DNA of 64,000 nucleotides from Luscinia megarhynchos (taxonomy: Eukaryota > Chordata > Aves > Passeriformes > Turdidae): positions 36,864,360-36,928,359 of the forward strand of contig JAPFBE010000003.1 in NCBI GenBank assembly GCA_034336665.1, in the 5' to 3' direction. This document shows positions 23,501 through 37,200 of this stretch, piece after piece; positions within the stretch are counted from its first letter, which is position 1; the number at the start of each line of letters is the position of its first letter. Both the position numbers and the translations under genes were made by a program. The notes under the pieces were generated by a model. It did no database searches, was not told the DNA's origin, and saw only the letters and a program-made list of their open reading frames with translations.

Positions 23501-26500
23501 TTTAAAAGAAAAATGTTTTTCTTCTCCTAAAGTAATTTGCATTTTAAATGACAGAGACATTTTTACTGAAGCATTAAAATAAAATAACTACTTAAAAATA
23601 TGGAAAAACTTATGCTAAAATTATTAGTGTTTGGAAAAGTTATAGTAGGCTTATAATAAAAAATATTATACACCAAACATTACTCATAATAATAGGTGTT
23701 ATTTCTGCTCTCAAAGCTCCAGATAAGAAGCATCTCAGGATCTGAATAACCACTATGGCACCATTCTTTTTTTAAGGCACCAGGATTTAGCATGTATAAT
23801 AACTCATTGTGCTCTCAGACTGATGGTTCAGACTGGCCACCACTCACTGTCTTGTTTGCACTCAACACACCCTCTGAGACAAAGCCAGGTATGGTTGAGG
23901 GATATTTTGGTCTAGTCTGCAGGACTGCAGCTTGTTGTGATAAAGTTATTAAAGGTTTGTGTTGTTCCACACCCCCTGGGATTATCTCAGACACCTTTCT
24001 GGGCTCAAACAGACCTGTGTGTCATTATTACATTTTGAGACATTGAGGCATGTGCTCCTACATACTCTACATAAACACCTTTTAAGCAAACTGTGATATC
24101 TCCATCTTTATGCATTTCAAAACAAAATAATTTAGTTATTAAAGGCCTTTTGGGCCATTGAACCACAGAGGAGACCTGGACCAGCTGATAGGTAGCATGA
24201 ATATGTCCAGCACTTTGAAGAGGACGTTGCACTGGGAGGTGGGTCATCCTGCACCACCCACCTTAGGACCCAAAAAAATAAATCTCTGAGCAGAGACTTC
24301 AGTAGCATTGGCATAGCCAAAAACAATCCTTGATTTAGAGGATGCATGAATGGCAAGAATCCTCATTTTTTAATTGATTTTATTATGTGCATTGATTCAG
24401 AAAGCTAACATTTTTAAGTGTCTCTCATTCTTTGGAACAATTCTGTTAGTGAGCTCAAAGGCAGCATGAGTAATAAAGTTTAGCAGGAAAAATATAGATG
24501 AGTAATTACACAAAAAATCTATACACCTCCTCTCAATCTCATTTGAAAACACTATGGACAATTTCTTGCTATGGACATCCCTCTCCATCTCTCTACTGGG
24601 GATAATAAACCTTGGAGATTAAATGAAGGAAAGAGGCAAATGAGCCATTTAGTTCTATTAACTATTCTAACCTGACATGTATGGAATTATATGATAATTA
24701 CTATTGAAAGGTAGAACATGCCATATGGATAGGGCAGAAATGGTCAGGCAATATCAAACTACAGTTCATTTCAAACTGGACTGTAATCTCTTAGCACTGC
24801 CAATTTTAATAATCTTGCCAAGCCACTGAGGAAGCTGAATCGACAAAAATGAGTTTTTGATTGATTAGGATTAAGTCACAGTATTCCATTTTTCAAACAC
24901 AGAGCTATTTGGGGTTATTTAAAGGTTATTAAATATATTCTGTGTATATTTAAGCGTCACCCTAATCTCATCAACACTATTCAAGAACAGACTGTTCAAG
25001 AAGATTTTTGATGACAAATTGTTTATTTAATGATCAGTTAACACTGTGAATGTCAAAACCCAAAAAGGCTAAATCCAAAATACACTATTTGAAGTTAATG
25101 GTGTGTCCCATTTCTACCACTGCTAGTAAACCAATATACTGTAAGCTCTACATCTGTAATACGAACTCAAGCAATCAAAAATGTGAATATTTAGAAGCAT
25201 CATGCAAAATGCCCCAAGCAGCTAGAAAAAAAGAGGGTTTACACACTGCAGGATGTCAGAATCCCTGTCTAAAGAGAAGTCAGGTTAGTAAAGGTAGTTT
25301 TCAGATAATAACCCTATCTCTGTGCAAGTTATAAAATTCCTATTAAATATTACAGTGATCCTCTGGTACAATAAGAAATTAATAAAAATAAAAGTCAGAA
25401 GTGAATATGCAGAGGAGAAAATGTCTCAAAAAATGAAAAATGACCTAGAACTTACAGGCCTCAAGTCATTTCTTTAGCAGCTGCAAAAATGTCAACAGCA
25501 GTAAAACATAAAAAGTCAGCAGTGATTTCATTAATAGTGCTCTGGTACACTGCAGAGGGAATTGTGCTAACATACACTAGAAGGACAGACATTGCCTTTA
25601 AAATTCAAATACATGGACTGGAACTTTTCCTTGGCTTCAACTTACCTGCTGCTACCTACAGGAATGAAGCTGGCCAACAGGAGATCATTAATCTGTGGTC
25701 CCTATGAATCTCTCTTTTCCTCAGTGAGTGGAGCACAGCATGCTGGAGCACATTCTACTCACAGCAAGAGCATCACAGAGTCCAGAGCCTCTGGAGGAAT
25801 GATTGCTGATTATGTTAATTCTGCACTTGGAGTATCAGTCGAAAAATATCCCCCACACCACTGCAGGTGGAGAGCTACTCTATGTGTGCCCTTGAGCTTT
25901 TTGCTTTCCAAATATTAGTGATTCCATTTTATAATTTAGCCTCTCTTTAAAGTAGCCTCTAAAAAATGGATAGCAAATATACTATCTGTGAAAGAAAAAA
26001 AAAGTCACTGGTGTTAAGATGCTAAATGTAGTCTCAACAAATTTAGGTTAAATATTTAGATTTTCTCTCAGAAGACTGGACTGACCCTAGGCAAACCAAG
26101 AGAAGAAGTCCAAGAAAATCACTTAAGGGAGGCATGAGGACACTGTCTCGTCTGTTTAATACCAAGCTCTTTGAACAAAGAGGTTGTCTTCTATTACCTG
26201 CAGGTATGGTACTCATATACCAGGGCATCACGGAGGACTTCTTGGTGCTACTTTAATACAGCTTTATATTATAGCAAAGGTCAAGCAATATTTTGGGATG
26301 CAATAAATTTAATGTTGTAATGTCCAGACTGCCTGAAAGCAGTAGAAAGCTCACGGTTGTCAGTTCACTCAGTGAGGAAGAAGTGGATGAGACACGAGGC
26401 TGACTGCAGTGCTCTGGCCACACCTTTCCCCTGCCTTTCCCCTGCTCTCTCATGTGACACTACAAATCCAATATGCTGATAGAGGCTAGAGTAATCAAAA

Positions 26501-28066
26501 AAGTTGAATGCCTGAAGAGCTGGAATCCTAGCACAGCTTGGAAGGATTTCTAATAGCTAAGATCTCATTAAAAGATAGTGTTTGCATGTAAAGCCAGACA
26601 ATAGTGAGATAGGTCTCGTAGGTCGTGATTGGCAGTGCAGCTGCACTCTCCATCCACTAGAGACCTACAGGTTTATGGATCAGCAGCCAAGGACATGGCC
26701 CTGCTTAATTTTGAACTGCAGAAATGCAGCACAACACTACACTTTCCTTCTCCTGTTTTTCTTACAGCACAGGTGACCTTATTCCATCAGGATATTGACA
26801 ACGAATGCAGCAGCGTCAGATATTGTTACTAAAGTTAATTTCTGGCAAAAAATTTCTGTGTCCTTCTAGGCAGGAACAACTGTTGAATGTCAAGTAGATG
26901 TGTAGTAAATATTGAGGAAGTCAAGAGTTTTGTAGTGGCAGTTTGACAGGCAGAATGTACATTTAATTACATTTTAAAGATACTAGATTAGCTGAGATGT
27001 AATAATTGCCTTACTATTTTATTTCCCAGTCTCTTTGTTAAAATGGAATCAAAATTTCATAATCTATTTCAAATAGACAATAAGTCTCAGGTCTTTAGCA
27101 TTCTCTAAATCCTAATTTTTCCTAAAAGAAAGAAAAGTAATGTGGAGGCCTTTGTATGGTAAAGATCTTAATGCTCTTTCATTCAAGATATCTTTGAAAG
27201 TCCTTGAAAACACCATAGAAAGGGGGAAAATGAATCACTGATAAAATTCTCCAGCAACCTTCACAGATCCCAGAAGCAGTTTTCTTTCTCACTGATAGAA
27301 AATCTATGTAAACATACATATTTTCTTCTGGTCTCTCAAGCAAGTCCTGTTTCTCATTTGCCAAAGCTTCAAAAGCTGCAGTTCTCTAAAAAAAAATCCC
27401 TACTGTTAACAGGAAAAGTGATTTATCCCTGAAAGAGCTTACTTGTAGTTTTCTGAGCTACCTTCAATGTGGCAGCAGGGTCCCTGCAGACCTGCCCCCA
27501 GATATGGTGGCATAACCCTAGTGTGGCCCTCTACATTCTCCTTCCTTTATATCCCCTACATTAAAAAAAAAAATCCATTCAACCTGTATCATCAAGGGCT
27601 TTGTAAATCTAGTTTTAGTCTTCATTTGCTTTTAAATTTTGCCTGAATTCCACATGTTCCATATCTCTCAGACAGCTTTGCGATTACTCAAACAACTAAT
27701 TACTGTGTGCATTCCCCAAAGGAAATGTGGAAAGGCCATCAGACTCTTCTTAGCCCATCTCTACTTTCCAGCTAGGAAGCATAAAAATTCTAATCTATTT
27801 CTTATTCCATGAAACAATTATATTCTATTTCTATAAGCTTATGTTAAACTGAGCCAGAGTCACAGAACATTATGGATAAATTTTCCTGATTTTTACCCAG
27901 TCTTCCTCTATAAAATTTTGTGATAGATTGATCCTTGCTACATGGCCGGTGCCCACCAAATTGTTCCATCATCTCCCCTCCTCAGCAGGACAGAGAAGAC
28001 AAAATATAATGAAAGTCTAATGGGTTGAAAAAAAAGGACAGGAAGTGATCATTCACCAGTTGTCAC
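20572..28066. other. Unique AT-rich non-coding DNA
   Basis: I see no gene or repeat family in these 7.5 kb. The best splice-acceptor-like site is TTTTTCTTACAG ending at 26767, but no coherent exon follows (a GT lies 5 nt downstream). The string AGTTATTAAAGG occurs twice, near 23944 and 24133, without further similarity around it. Confidence 0.5.
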
Positions 28067-29420
28067 CACAGAATCACAGAATCACCTCATGGGTCAGGCT
28101 GGAAGCAACCAGAGGGGTTGTCCAACCTCCCTGCTCAAGCAGGGTCATCCCAGAGCACATGGGACAGGATTTTATCCAGATGGTTCTTGAGCATCCCCAG
28201 TGAGGCAGACTCCACAGCTTCTATGGGCAGCCTGCTCCAGAACTTGGTGACCTGCACAGTAAAGAAGTTCATCCTCATATTCAGGTGAAATTCCTGTGCA
28301 TGAGTCTCTGCCCACTGCCTCTCATCCTGTTACTGAGCACCACCGAGCAGAACCTGGCTCCATCCTCTTGACATCCTACTGTCACATACTTGAAGAAATT
28401 GATGAGATCCTCTCTTACAAGTCTCTTCTCAAGGCTGAACAGGCCCATCTCCCTCAACCTTTACCCATAAGAGAGATGTTTCAGTCCCTATATATTCATT
28501 TCCCTCTGCTGGACCTGCTCCAGGTGGTCCACGTCTTTTTCTTGCTGAGGACCCCAGAACTAGACACAGCATTCCATACTTGGCCTCACCAGGGCTGAGT
28601 AGAGGGGAAGGATCACCACCCTTGACCTGCTGTCAGTGCTTTTCCCAATGTATCTGAGGATACCATTGACTCTCTTGGCCACAAGGACTCACTGCTGGCT
28701 CATGGACAGTTTGTTGTCCATCAGGACGGCCAGCTCCTTCTCTTTAGAGCTGCTTTCCAGCAGGTTGGCCTGGTGCCCAGAGTTATTCCTCCCCAGGTGC
28801 ACGACCCTGCCTTTTCTTTCACCAGATTTCTTCTCTGCCCATCTCCCCAGCCTTCTGGGGAGGGCTGCTCCTTCTGAAGGGCTGGGGTTATCAGCAAGTC
28901 CTCACAGCATTGTGTTGTCACTAAATTTGCTAAGGCATCTGCCCCTTCATCCAAGGCACTGATGAACAAGTTAAACAGTGTTGGGGGGCCCAGTATGGAA
29001 CCTTGAGTGGCACCACAGGTGACAGGCCTCCAACAAGACCCTGTGTCACTGGTTAAAAACAGTGATTTTTGCAGCAGATATTTGATCTGCCATTCATCCA
29101 GTTCTCAATCTACCTCACTGTCTGCTCATGCAGTCCACAATTCTTGAGTGTGCTTAAAGGAGTGTTGAGAAAGACAGTGTAGAAAGCCTTGCTGAACTGA
29201 GGTTTTCTGAGTCTTCCTTCTTGCCATTTTTGAAGACCAGGGTGAGATTTGCTTTCTCCCAATCCTCAGACACCTCTCCTGATTTCCACAACCTTTCAAA
29301 GAAGATAGTGAGCCACCTAGAAGTGGTGTCTGCCAGCTCTGTCATCACTAGTGGTTGCATCCCATCAGGGCCCATGGGCTTGTGTATGTTTGTCTGTCTA
29401 GGTAATCTCCATCCCAATCC
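28067..29420 (-). repeat. CR1 LINE, 1.35 kb, antisense, internally deleted
   Basis: This is the largest CR1 copy here. Read from the plus strand it starts at the CR1 3' end (CACAGAATCACAGAATCA), then runs back through the 3' untranslated region and the C-terminal half of ORF2. Minus-strand translation near 29154-29377 gives RT residues PDGMQPLVMTELAD, GEVSEDWEKANLTLVFK and KKEDSENL, the fingers region of a non-LTR reverse transcriptase. Just downstream in the element, after a frameshift, the next recognisable motif is FSKAF, so about 70-80 codons of the fingers/palm are missing at a junction near 29201-29207. Other frameshifts and stops are present; the copy is dead. It was 5'-truncated near 29420, next to a T-rich tract. 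Confidence 0.92.
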
Positions 29421-29428
29421 TTCTCTGC

Positions 29429-29438
29429 TTTTTTTTTT
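29429..29438. repeat. T-rich tract beside CR1 5' end
   Basis: A T10 run followed by GGTTTGTTTTTT abuts the truncated 5' end of the antisense CR1. It may have existed before the insertion or be filler from it. Confidence 0.6.
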
Positions 29439-30944
29439 GGTTTGTTTTTTATATTTCTTTTACTACACAACTCAAAGATTGCCCTTGCCTAAAAGTTCTG
29501 CTGTAACCTGTTTGCCAGCTTGTTGATTGAGATTTCCACATCATTAGCTGTAGCAAATGTTTATTCCCTGCTGCTTTTCATCTCCTCTCCTTTTTAATAA
29601 TTTATGAGGCCTTCTGCATATTTTTAATGTTCATTCCCCAGTCCAAGAATACCATGGCTCTCCATCTTTCCACTCTGCTTAACATGTTCACAGTTGAGTG
29701 TCATTAAAGGATGAGATCTGTCCTTCCCTAAAGGTGAAAAGTTGTGTGTCCTGTTGAGGACATCACTATATTTTTCCAACTATTCTCTCCAGCATAAGAG
29801 GTAGAATCTTGTGATCATAAATTCAATTTTTTTCAGTATGCCATGCCCAAAAAGACTACCTATGAACTGGTCACTTCCTGCACATGCCATTTGTCAGCAT
29901 CTTCTGTGTCCTGTTTGTGTAGCACAAAGCACATATTTCTTCTTCCTGAAGGGCTTGCATTTTGAGAGTGCTATGTGCTTAAAAGCTACGTATACAGGCC
30001 CTCAAATCATGCAGTGCTCAGCATTAGGATATTCAGAAACACCACAAACAAATCTGTCTGACATATCCACAGTAACAAAACTGGAAGATACAAACACTAA
30101 TCAGGACGAAGAAGTTGTACTATTCATCTAGAAAAGTTCAGAGGTACCTTTTAAATCAGCTGAGCAGCATACCTTGAGCCTTACACAGAAGTAGGTCTGA
30201 GGATGAACAGTGTTAGCAGACTCAGTGAATAGTATGTTTTGTGTCTATTTTAACTCTAGAAGAAAGTTATTATAGGCTCAATAGAAAACTGAAATACAGA
30301 ATTTGATGCCATGTCAAGAACTTCCTTCTACGTTTAAAACTTTCCCAAATAAAGAGTCCTTACTGTAAGAACAACAATTGGCACTGATTTCTCAGGTAGC
30401 TGGCAGATAAATCAAAGATTTTGCATATGTCTCTCTACAGTTTCAACAACTAGGACTGCATGTATACTGCGATATTCTAGGAAAATGTCGGAGGTTCTGA
30501 TTGAAGCCTCTATCTTTGGGATATCCGATTGGCTACAGATATCTGCCTTATTCATCTCTAGGGAGACATAATTGGCATAAAATTTCTTCAGGTTATTATC
30601 TTCTGATGGTATTCCTCAAGTACTCATTTATTAGATCCTTTGGTCTTGCCAAAACCGAGGTTTCCCTTTATATTACTAGGCACAAAGGAATATCTACAAC
30701 ATTTAAGAATTTATCTTTCTGGGGAGAGCTCTTTGCCTCTAGAGCTGAAGCCTGCACCAAGTACAAAATTAGTATAAGGCAGATGACACTAAAGTCAAAG
30801 AGATCTCTTGGGATGTAGGAGATCTTTCATGTCTTTCCTCTTTTAAGAAACGGAGAATTCAGCTATGTGTCTACTAAATTTGCTTTTATGTTTCTGTTGC
30901 ACGTCACTTCCACTGTTTGTGTCTTGACACTGTTTGCCCAATTA
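29439..30944. other. Unique non-coding DNA
   Basis: No recognised feature was found. Some residual CR1 similarity could lie between about 30840 and 30944 ahead of the next relic, but it is too decayed to claim. Confidence 0.5.
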
Positions 30945-31250
30945 ATCAAAAAATTCCACTTCTGTATCATTGGAAAGCTTATTGAATGTGCTCTCTGCTT
31001 TATTGTCCTCATTAATAATGAATATATGAAAGAATACCAGCAGTAATATTAAATTCTGTGGTACACCACTTGTGCCTGGCATCCAAATAGACTTCATACC
31101 ACTGATAACAACCTTCTGAGCCCCAAAATTCCATCCATTTCTAAATTATTTTTCTTCCATTTTTCTAGCCCATGTTTCATAAACTTCCTTGTGGGGAGGT
31201 TATGGTAGACAGTGTTGGAAACCTCATAAAGACAAACAGGAGGCTATCAG
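30945..31250 (-). repeat. Ancient CR1 ORF2 (RT palm) relic, antisense
   Basis: Minus-strand translation from about 31065 back to 30945 is open and reads TSGVPQ, then a hydrophobic run ending FFHIFIINEDNKAESTF, then NKLSNDTEVE. This is the order of the CR1 RT palm: TSGVPQ loop, an LFxIFINDL helix and the catalytic FADDTKL motif, here decayed to LSNDTEV. Further into the element (31100-31220) homology to the preceding ORF2 part persists with stops. Divergence is far greater than in the 28-29 kb copy, so it belongs to an older CR1 lineage. Conservation of one frame over about 40 codons is notable but probably accidental. Confidence 0.8.
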
Positions 31251-34200
31251 AATGGACAGACGTGGTGTTTGCCATCAGTTCCTTTCTGCATTCAGCACCT
31301 GGCCTGCACACACACAAGTCTTTCTGGTTTTAGCTAATGTTTTTACCTGAAGAAGACTTTCTGGCTGTCCTTCATATTCTTTGCCAGATTAGGCTCCAAA
31401 GAGTGTGAGCATGAAATGTATTCTCCATAAAATTGACAATGTGTCAATTTTAATGAAAACTCCCTTTTAGCAAATAAATGTTCCATTGGGAAAAAAAAAA
31501 CTGGCTGCAAATACATAAGTAATTGTACACTGCTTGCATATTCTGGCCTTGAAAACATTCAGCATGGTTTGGCTTCATCCATACAATCAAGCTTTCTCTG
31601 TCTTTTGTTCTAAAGAGGTGATCCATATGTCTGCTCCAAGTGAATGAATAGGATAAATTCAAAAATATTACCAAGAATTTCTTGGCAGCAAGACAAAGCA
31701 AAAGCATGGCAGAGAGTATTCTAACAATGCAACAACATGTGTGAAAGGCTTCCAATGCCTGGACACATTTCTGGTTTCGTTCAGTCTATGGATGAAGCAA
31801 AGCTTCTGTGACTCCAGATGACAGAATATGTACCTGAATGTTTTACAATACAGCACTGAAGTGACTTTCATGGGATTATACTGATTTACAACATATGCAG
31901 GTACAAGATTATTAAACATTTTATTAAAAATTAGGTGGGGTATGTGTATACACCTCTGACAGCAGTTCCCAATTGGGACACATTCTTCATTATGCAGAGG
32001 TTAATTCAGGTCCCTTTGAATCTACCCCAGCATGTTTATCAACACTGCACTCCTGTCCTAAGGCTGAGGCAAGGTTTCTTACCCCAGAATATATATTGTA
32101 ATAGTAATCACACAGTCTATTTTCTGTTGTTTTCAGCTTTCCAGGCCTGTCCTGCTCTGAGATTTGCACCAAGACATGTAAGATGACCAGAGAAGAGGAT
32201 GAATAAGACACTTTCTTGCCCTTTTTGCTATCAGGTTAAGTGTTGAAATAAGACAGGTGCTTGCCTGCACTTTGTGCTCGGACCTACCTAGATTGGCAAT
32301 GAACTCTTGCTAAAACCTCACAAAGCACTGACTCAGTATTTTAACTGGTTCATACGAACACCATGGCATTCAACACCATGCTACAAGTACAAAAATAAAA
32401 ATCCCATGTCCTATGGGGTTAAGAATCCTTCAAATGAAGAGTGGAATGGTCAAACTAACTGTTTCTGCATGTCCTACATGACCCTGCTGCAAACCTAATG
32501 TTTCAGGGAGCGACTGCCAGCACCAAGCTGGGCCTGGCATGCCTTCAGGTACAGACATTACATTTGCCCATGGGTCACACACAGATCTGCTTTAATTTGA
32601 GCTGCATCTCCCACTGCTTATCCTCGGCTTTGTGAACAAAAACATGAATGAGACTAATTCTCCGTGCATCCCTCGTGAAGGGCTCACAGCACAGTCAGCA
32701 TGCATCCAGGCTGCATCAGCCAATAACAGTGTGTGGTTTAGAAGTATGAAATACAGACATGGCTCTGTTCCCATGGAAGGCAGACAGGGACACTGCTGAT
32801 GGAGGTTTACCTCCTGCACTTGTGTGTATTCTGGTAGGTGATTATATTTTCTTAAAGAGACCTGCTGATTTATGTAAAAAATAAATTATTCCCCATTATT
32901 TTATTTTCAAATTGCCTTCAGAGTATTTTTATATGTATTATGCTATATAATTAACATCTTATTATTGTAAATTTTTACAATATACTGCTCCTGAAGCTAT
33001 AGGAGTGTATGGAAAATACGATAAGCCATGTATGAAGGTTACTTAGAATTAGTAAAAATAAGCATTAGGAAGTTTGATTCTATATTTTCTTCTGCTCATA
33101 ACCTACAGAATTTTATTCGTTTGCATCACATACTTGTTATTTCCAGTGTCTTTCAAGATAGAATATAAAAGGTCATTCCTGGCTATATAATTATGACTGA
33201 GGACAGAAGAGAGAGGAGTTATATCTTTCTCTACTGATGGGCAGACCAGCATAGGAAAAAAGATATCAAGAATGATATCTTTGCCACTACTGCATGTACT
33301 CAAAATGATTCAAACTATCCTGCAGTCAAGTGCTGCATTGTAAAATAAATGTTTCCTAGGTGAAATTCTGTGCCTCAGCAGTGACAGCACTCCTTACTCA
33401 CTCTCAGCTGTGTAATACAACCCTACTCTGTTCATTAAAGATGTAGAAATAAAACTGGAAGATCATTTGTCCTTTAGTTATTTCATAGATATACATAGAA
33501 CATACATTTAAGTGGATCTAAGTTCTGCAGGATTTTTATTTATGAGGGCATTGGCGGAGGAGAGAAAGTGCTTGCTTTTCAAACTCATTGAGGGCTAACA
33601 AAGTAAAACCTGCTCTCAGGAAAACCCAAGAATTGCTATTTTCATACTGTCCTGAGCAAATTGGTAGAGCAGGTAAAGATAACACCCTTTCCATGGAGTA
33701 ACATTTTGAGGAAGTGATCTGTTTGGAAACACTCACTATCATAAATCTGCTTTAAATTTAACGACTTGGTTGTGTAAAGATCTTAAAAATATAATCATTC
33801 TTTCATCCTCTCCTGAGAGGTGACTATTTTCTCTTTTCTCTCAGTGGAACAATTGGGCTACACCTGAGCAGTAGAAGGTCTTCCTGATTTCTTTTTGTTG
33901 GTGTCAGCCTCAGCCATATCTCAGAGTGAAACCCCACCCCAACCAGATACCGCTTCCACAAAAAAAACAAGAGATACTGAGTGGACATTGGTACACTCCA
34001 ACAGTGCACATGAGTGTAGATGCAGGCAGAGCTGATGCCCTAGAATGTGGGTTTTTTTAGGGAAGTTCAGTATGGCAAGAAAACTTATTTGTTTTCCACT
34101 TATGTCTTCATCACAACAAATTATAGCAAATTATAAATGTCTTGCCTGGTTATATCAATTAACTGTGTGAAAATGTACTGTGTTTGGGTAGCTGGAACTG

Positions 34201-37200
34201 CAGTGTGAAGACAGTGTCACCAACAATTCAGTCCTGCCTCCTTTGTTACAAATGCATTGGTTTTCTAAAATGCACTTCTTAAAGGATCAGAACATCACAC
34301 AATGACCCTAAAAACTAAAATCTGAGAAAATCTTGTTTAGAGCAAAATAGCAGTGTGTTGTTTTGGAGGTAGAATTCAAGATTATTATAGTTATTTCAAG
34401 TTATAAAATTGCCTACAAAACCATGATCTCCTCAGCTGTTTTGCACTTGAATGTTATAAGCCACCTTCAATTTAAGAAAGCTATTTCTTCTGCAGTGGCA
34501 TCTTCTGAATATAATAGAAAACACAAGACATGCTAGAAGCAATGTGTCTGTCCCTTGAATTAGTCTGCTGTCTGTGGGAGTCCCTGCTACACCTACCAGT
34601 CGTAGGAGTTACATGCAGAATCTATGCAGTGTTTGGTAGTGACAACCTCTGCAGGTTTAATTGTAAGCTGGGAACAACTGGAAAGGAAAGCTAGGCAAAA
34701 GTCTTTAGAAAAAAATGTGCAGACCTTTATACAATACTAATTATCATCTTAAGGAGCATTTTGAACTCAGAGTAATAAAATTATATAAAGTAATTAGCAA
34801 AGTGAATATGCTTTGAGTTTTTTTTCCATTACACTATTTAGAACTCATTTTTCCTTTTGGGGGTGGGTGTGTATAATAGTTTCCAAAATATCCTGTCTTC
34901 AAGTAATCTTCTGAAGTTTACTTGTTTCTCTTTAAAAATATTTCACAGACTTTTAAGAAGCAGCACACAACAGGTATTCATTCCATCCTAACTAGTTGCA
35001 CTCACATTTCACATGGTTGCACAAGAACTCCAGCCTCAAGAAATGTGCCACAATAATGGATGAAAAGCTCTGTTGTAGTGTGGCCAGTTCCCCGTCACAG
35101 GCTGAAAACATATGCACTGTCACACGTTACACTAAAGGGGAATGAAGGTACAAGGACACTGATGTGTCTTCCTGTCCCAGCCCATCTGCTGAGATTCCTC
35201 TGTAGGATGAAAGGATTTAGCTTGGGTTATGTCTATTTACTGTGACAGGATCACAGCCATGCTTGTGGCAAAGTAGGAGAAGACTCGATTAACACATGCA
35301 CACAAGCCTGAGTGGCTCTAACTTTTCAAGTGAAGGGTCAATATTCACAGAAGATATTCTGCCATTGGTACTAGTGGGTTTTCAGGAAATCTGAGATTTG
35401 TGGAAGGCAAAGACATATCTGTACCAACTAATGGAAACAGTACACACAGTACATATTTTCATATTTCACATCACTGTTTTTGTCAACCAAAGAATAAAAA
35501 ATACACTTCAATTTCATTCTGTCTGGCATACTAAAAATGTTGCCATGGATAAAAACTATTTGTCACTTGGAATCTTAATTTACTAGTGCCAACTCTGCAA
35601 GATATTTCTGTCAACAAACTGATTGAAATGACATCAGGGCACTCACAGGCAGAAGGGCTTCATTTATCTTTAAAATTACTGTACTGTTTTTCTTTAAATG
35701 GTAAAATAAGAGGGATTCCTTAATGGAGTGCCTAATTCACACATGCTCTTTTAGAAAACAATGGTGAACACTCAGAGAGCATGATTTACTGGAGATATCA
35801 TATTAGAGCAAAACACTGGGCAGGGTAAGTTGCAGCATGAGTGCTTCCACTGCAGTCTTGGTAACTTTACCTTCTCAACTGCAAATAATGCAGCAACTTC
35901 AAACTTCTCTCTGAGAGCTCATTAACCAAAGGCCTTGGTAATCACCTTGATGAAACTTCATGCTTCGACTTTGCAAAAAAAACACGTCTGCAAACTCTGA
36001 TAAAATAACTAATGGCACATTCAGCATGGTAGATTCAGAAGACCAATATCTGAGAGCTGTAGATTTACTCTGCAGTGCATTTTTCCATCATCCCATGTCC
36101 TCAGATCACCCTCTTGGAATGTTTAGAAACATTACAGTAGTTTGTGGGCTCCACACTTGCTGTGTTCTTCATACAGATCCATCTTTACACCTGGACAAAT
36201 ATTCAGCTTCAGCAAGCCAATATAGTCAAAAGAAAGTAGAGAGACATGATTTTTATTTGAGTTAAACCATCTGAGAATCCAGTTCTTAATTGGCCTCTGA
36301 AACTCTTAAGAAAGGTAGCATAGCTTGATATACTTTCCACAAGATGATTTTTCTGTTCCCAGATGAATGGCTTCCTCTCTGTGCTGTTACCAGAATACCC
36401 TGCCATCTTAAAAAAAATCATCCTAAACTGACTTTCCAGCATAAGATCTGCTTCTTCCTTTCCTTATAATTCACATGCAACTACTGAAGACCCTCTAGCA
36501 AACTGTACTGTTTGTATATTTGTTCCAACATTCTGCCAGCCTCAACTATATATCCAGTTCTTCCCTCCATGTATAATAGTATTGGAGAGATTAAATATTG
36601 ATTTTCCTGTATTACTTTAAATTATTTAGGAAAAAATGCATTCTTTTGGAATTATGGGTTTCAATATAGTGCAGTAAGTTTTATTCAGATTTATTATGTA
36701 CCATGTTTTACAGTATGAAAATACTGTGGACACTGAAGAGTGGAGTTTCAGTACAGCCTCTGCATTACTCTCTTGACCATGTAGTAAGAACAGTCAGAAA
36801 TAACTTGCTAATGAAATGGCATGAGTTTCAACCATGGAATAATGAGGTTGAATTTTTTTCATTGGATTTTAGTGCAAGATAAAAAAAACTGCAATGAAAG
36901 ACTTAGAACCAGAATGCATTTATTTATTAATTGAGTTTATATGACATAGTTAATTCAGTGTAGTCTCACAATAGTCCTCATTTCCTAGTGTGTTTCAGTT
37001 TTATTCAAAGAATATGTCTTGAAATAAAAGGCCACTCTACTCTGAAGACCATGTTCTCAATTTGATAGCCAGATTTTGGCTGATGCTGATTCCAAGCGTC
37101 CAGTAATTTATAGATTTTAAATTTGTATTGCAGCCAGTTCTGCTTTGTTAAGGGATCATAGAGGGAGGAAAACCATGTAGAAGGAAACAATTTGCAGTTA

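Noticed and set aside
26740..26833. Excellent acceptor-like TTTTTCTTACAG with a short open frame after it
   Set aside because: No usable donor follows except one 5 nt downstream, and the frame closes after about 20 codons.
29154..29417. 87-codon minus-strand frame as a host gene
   Set aside because: It is the decayed reverse transcriptase of the CR1 element described at 28067-29420.
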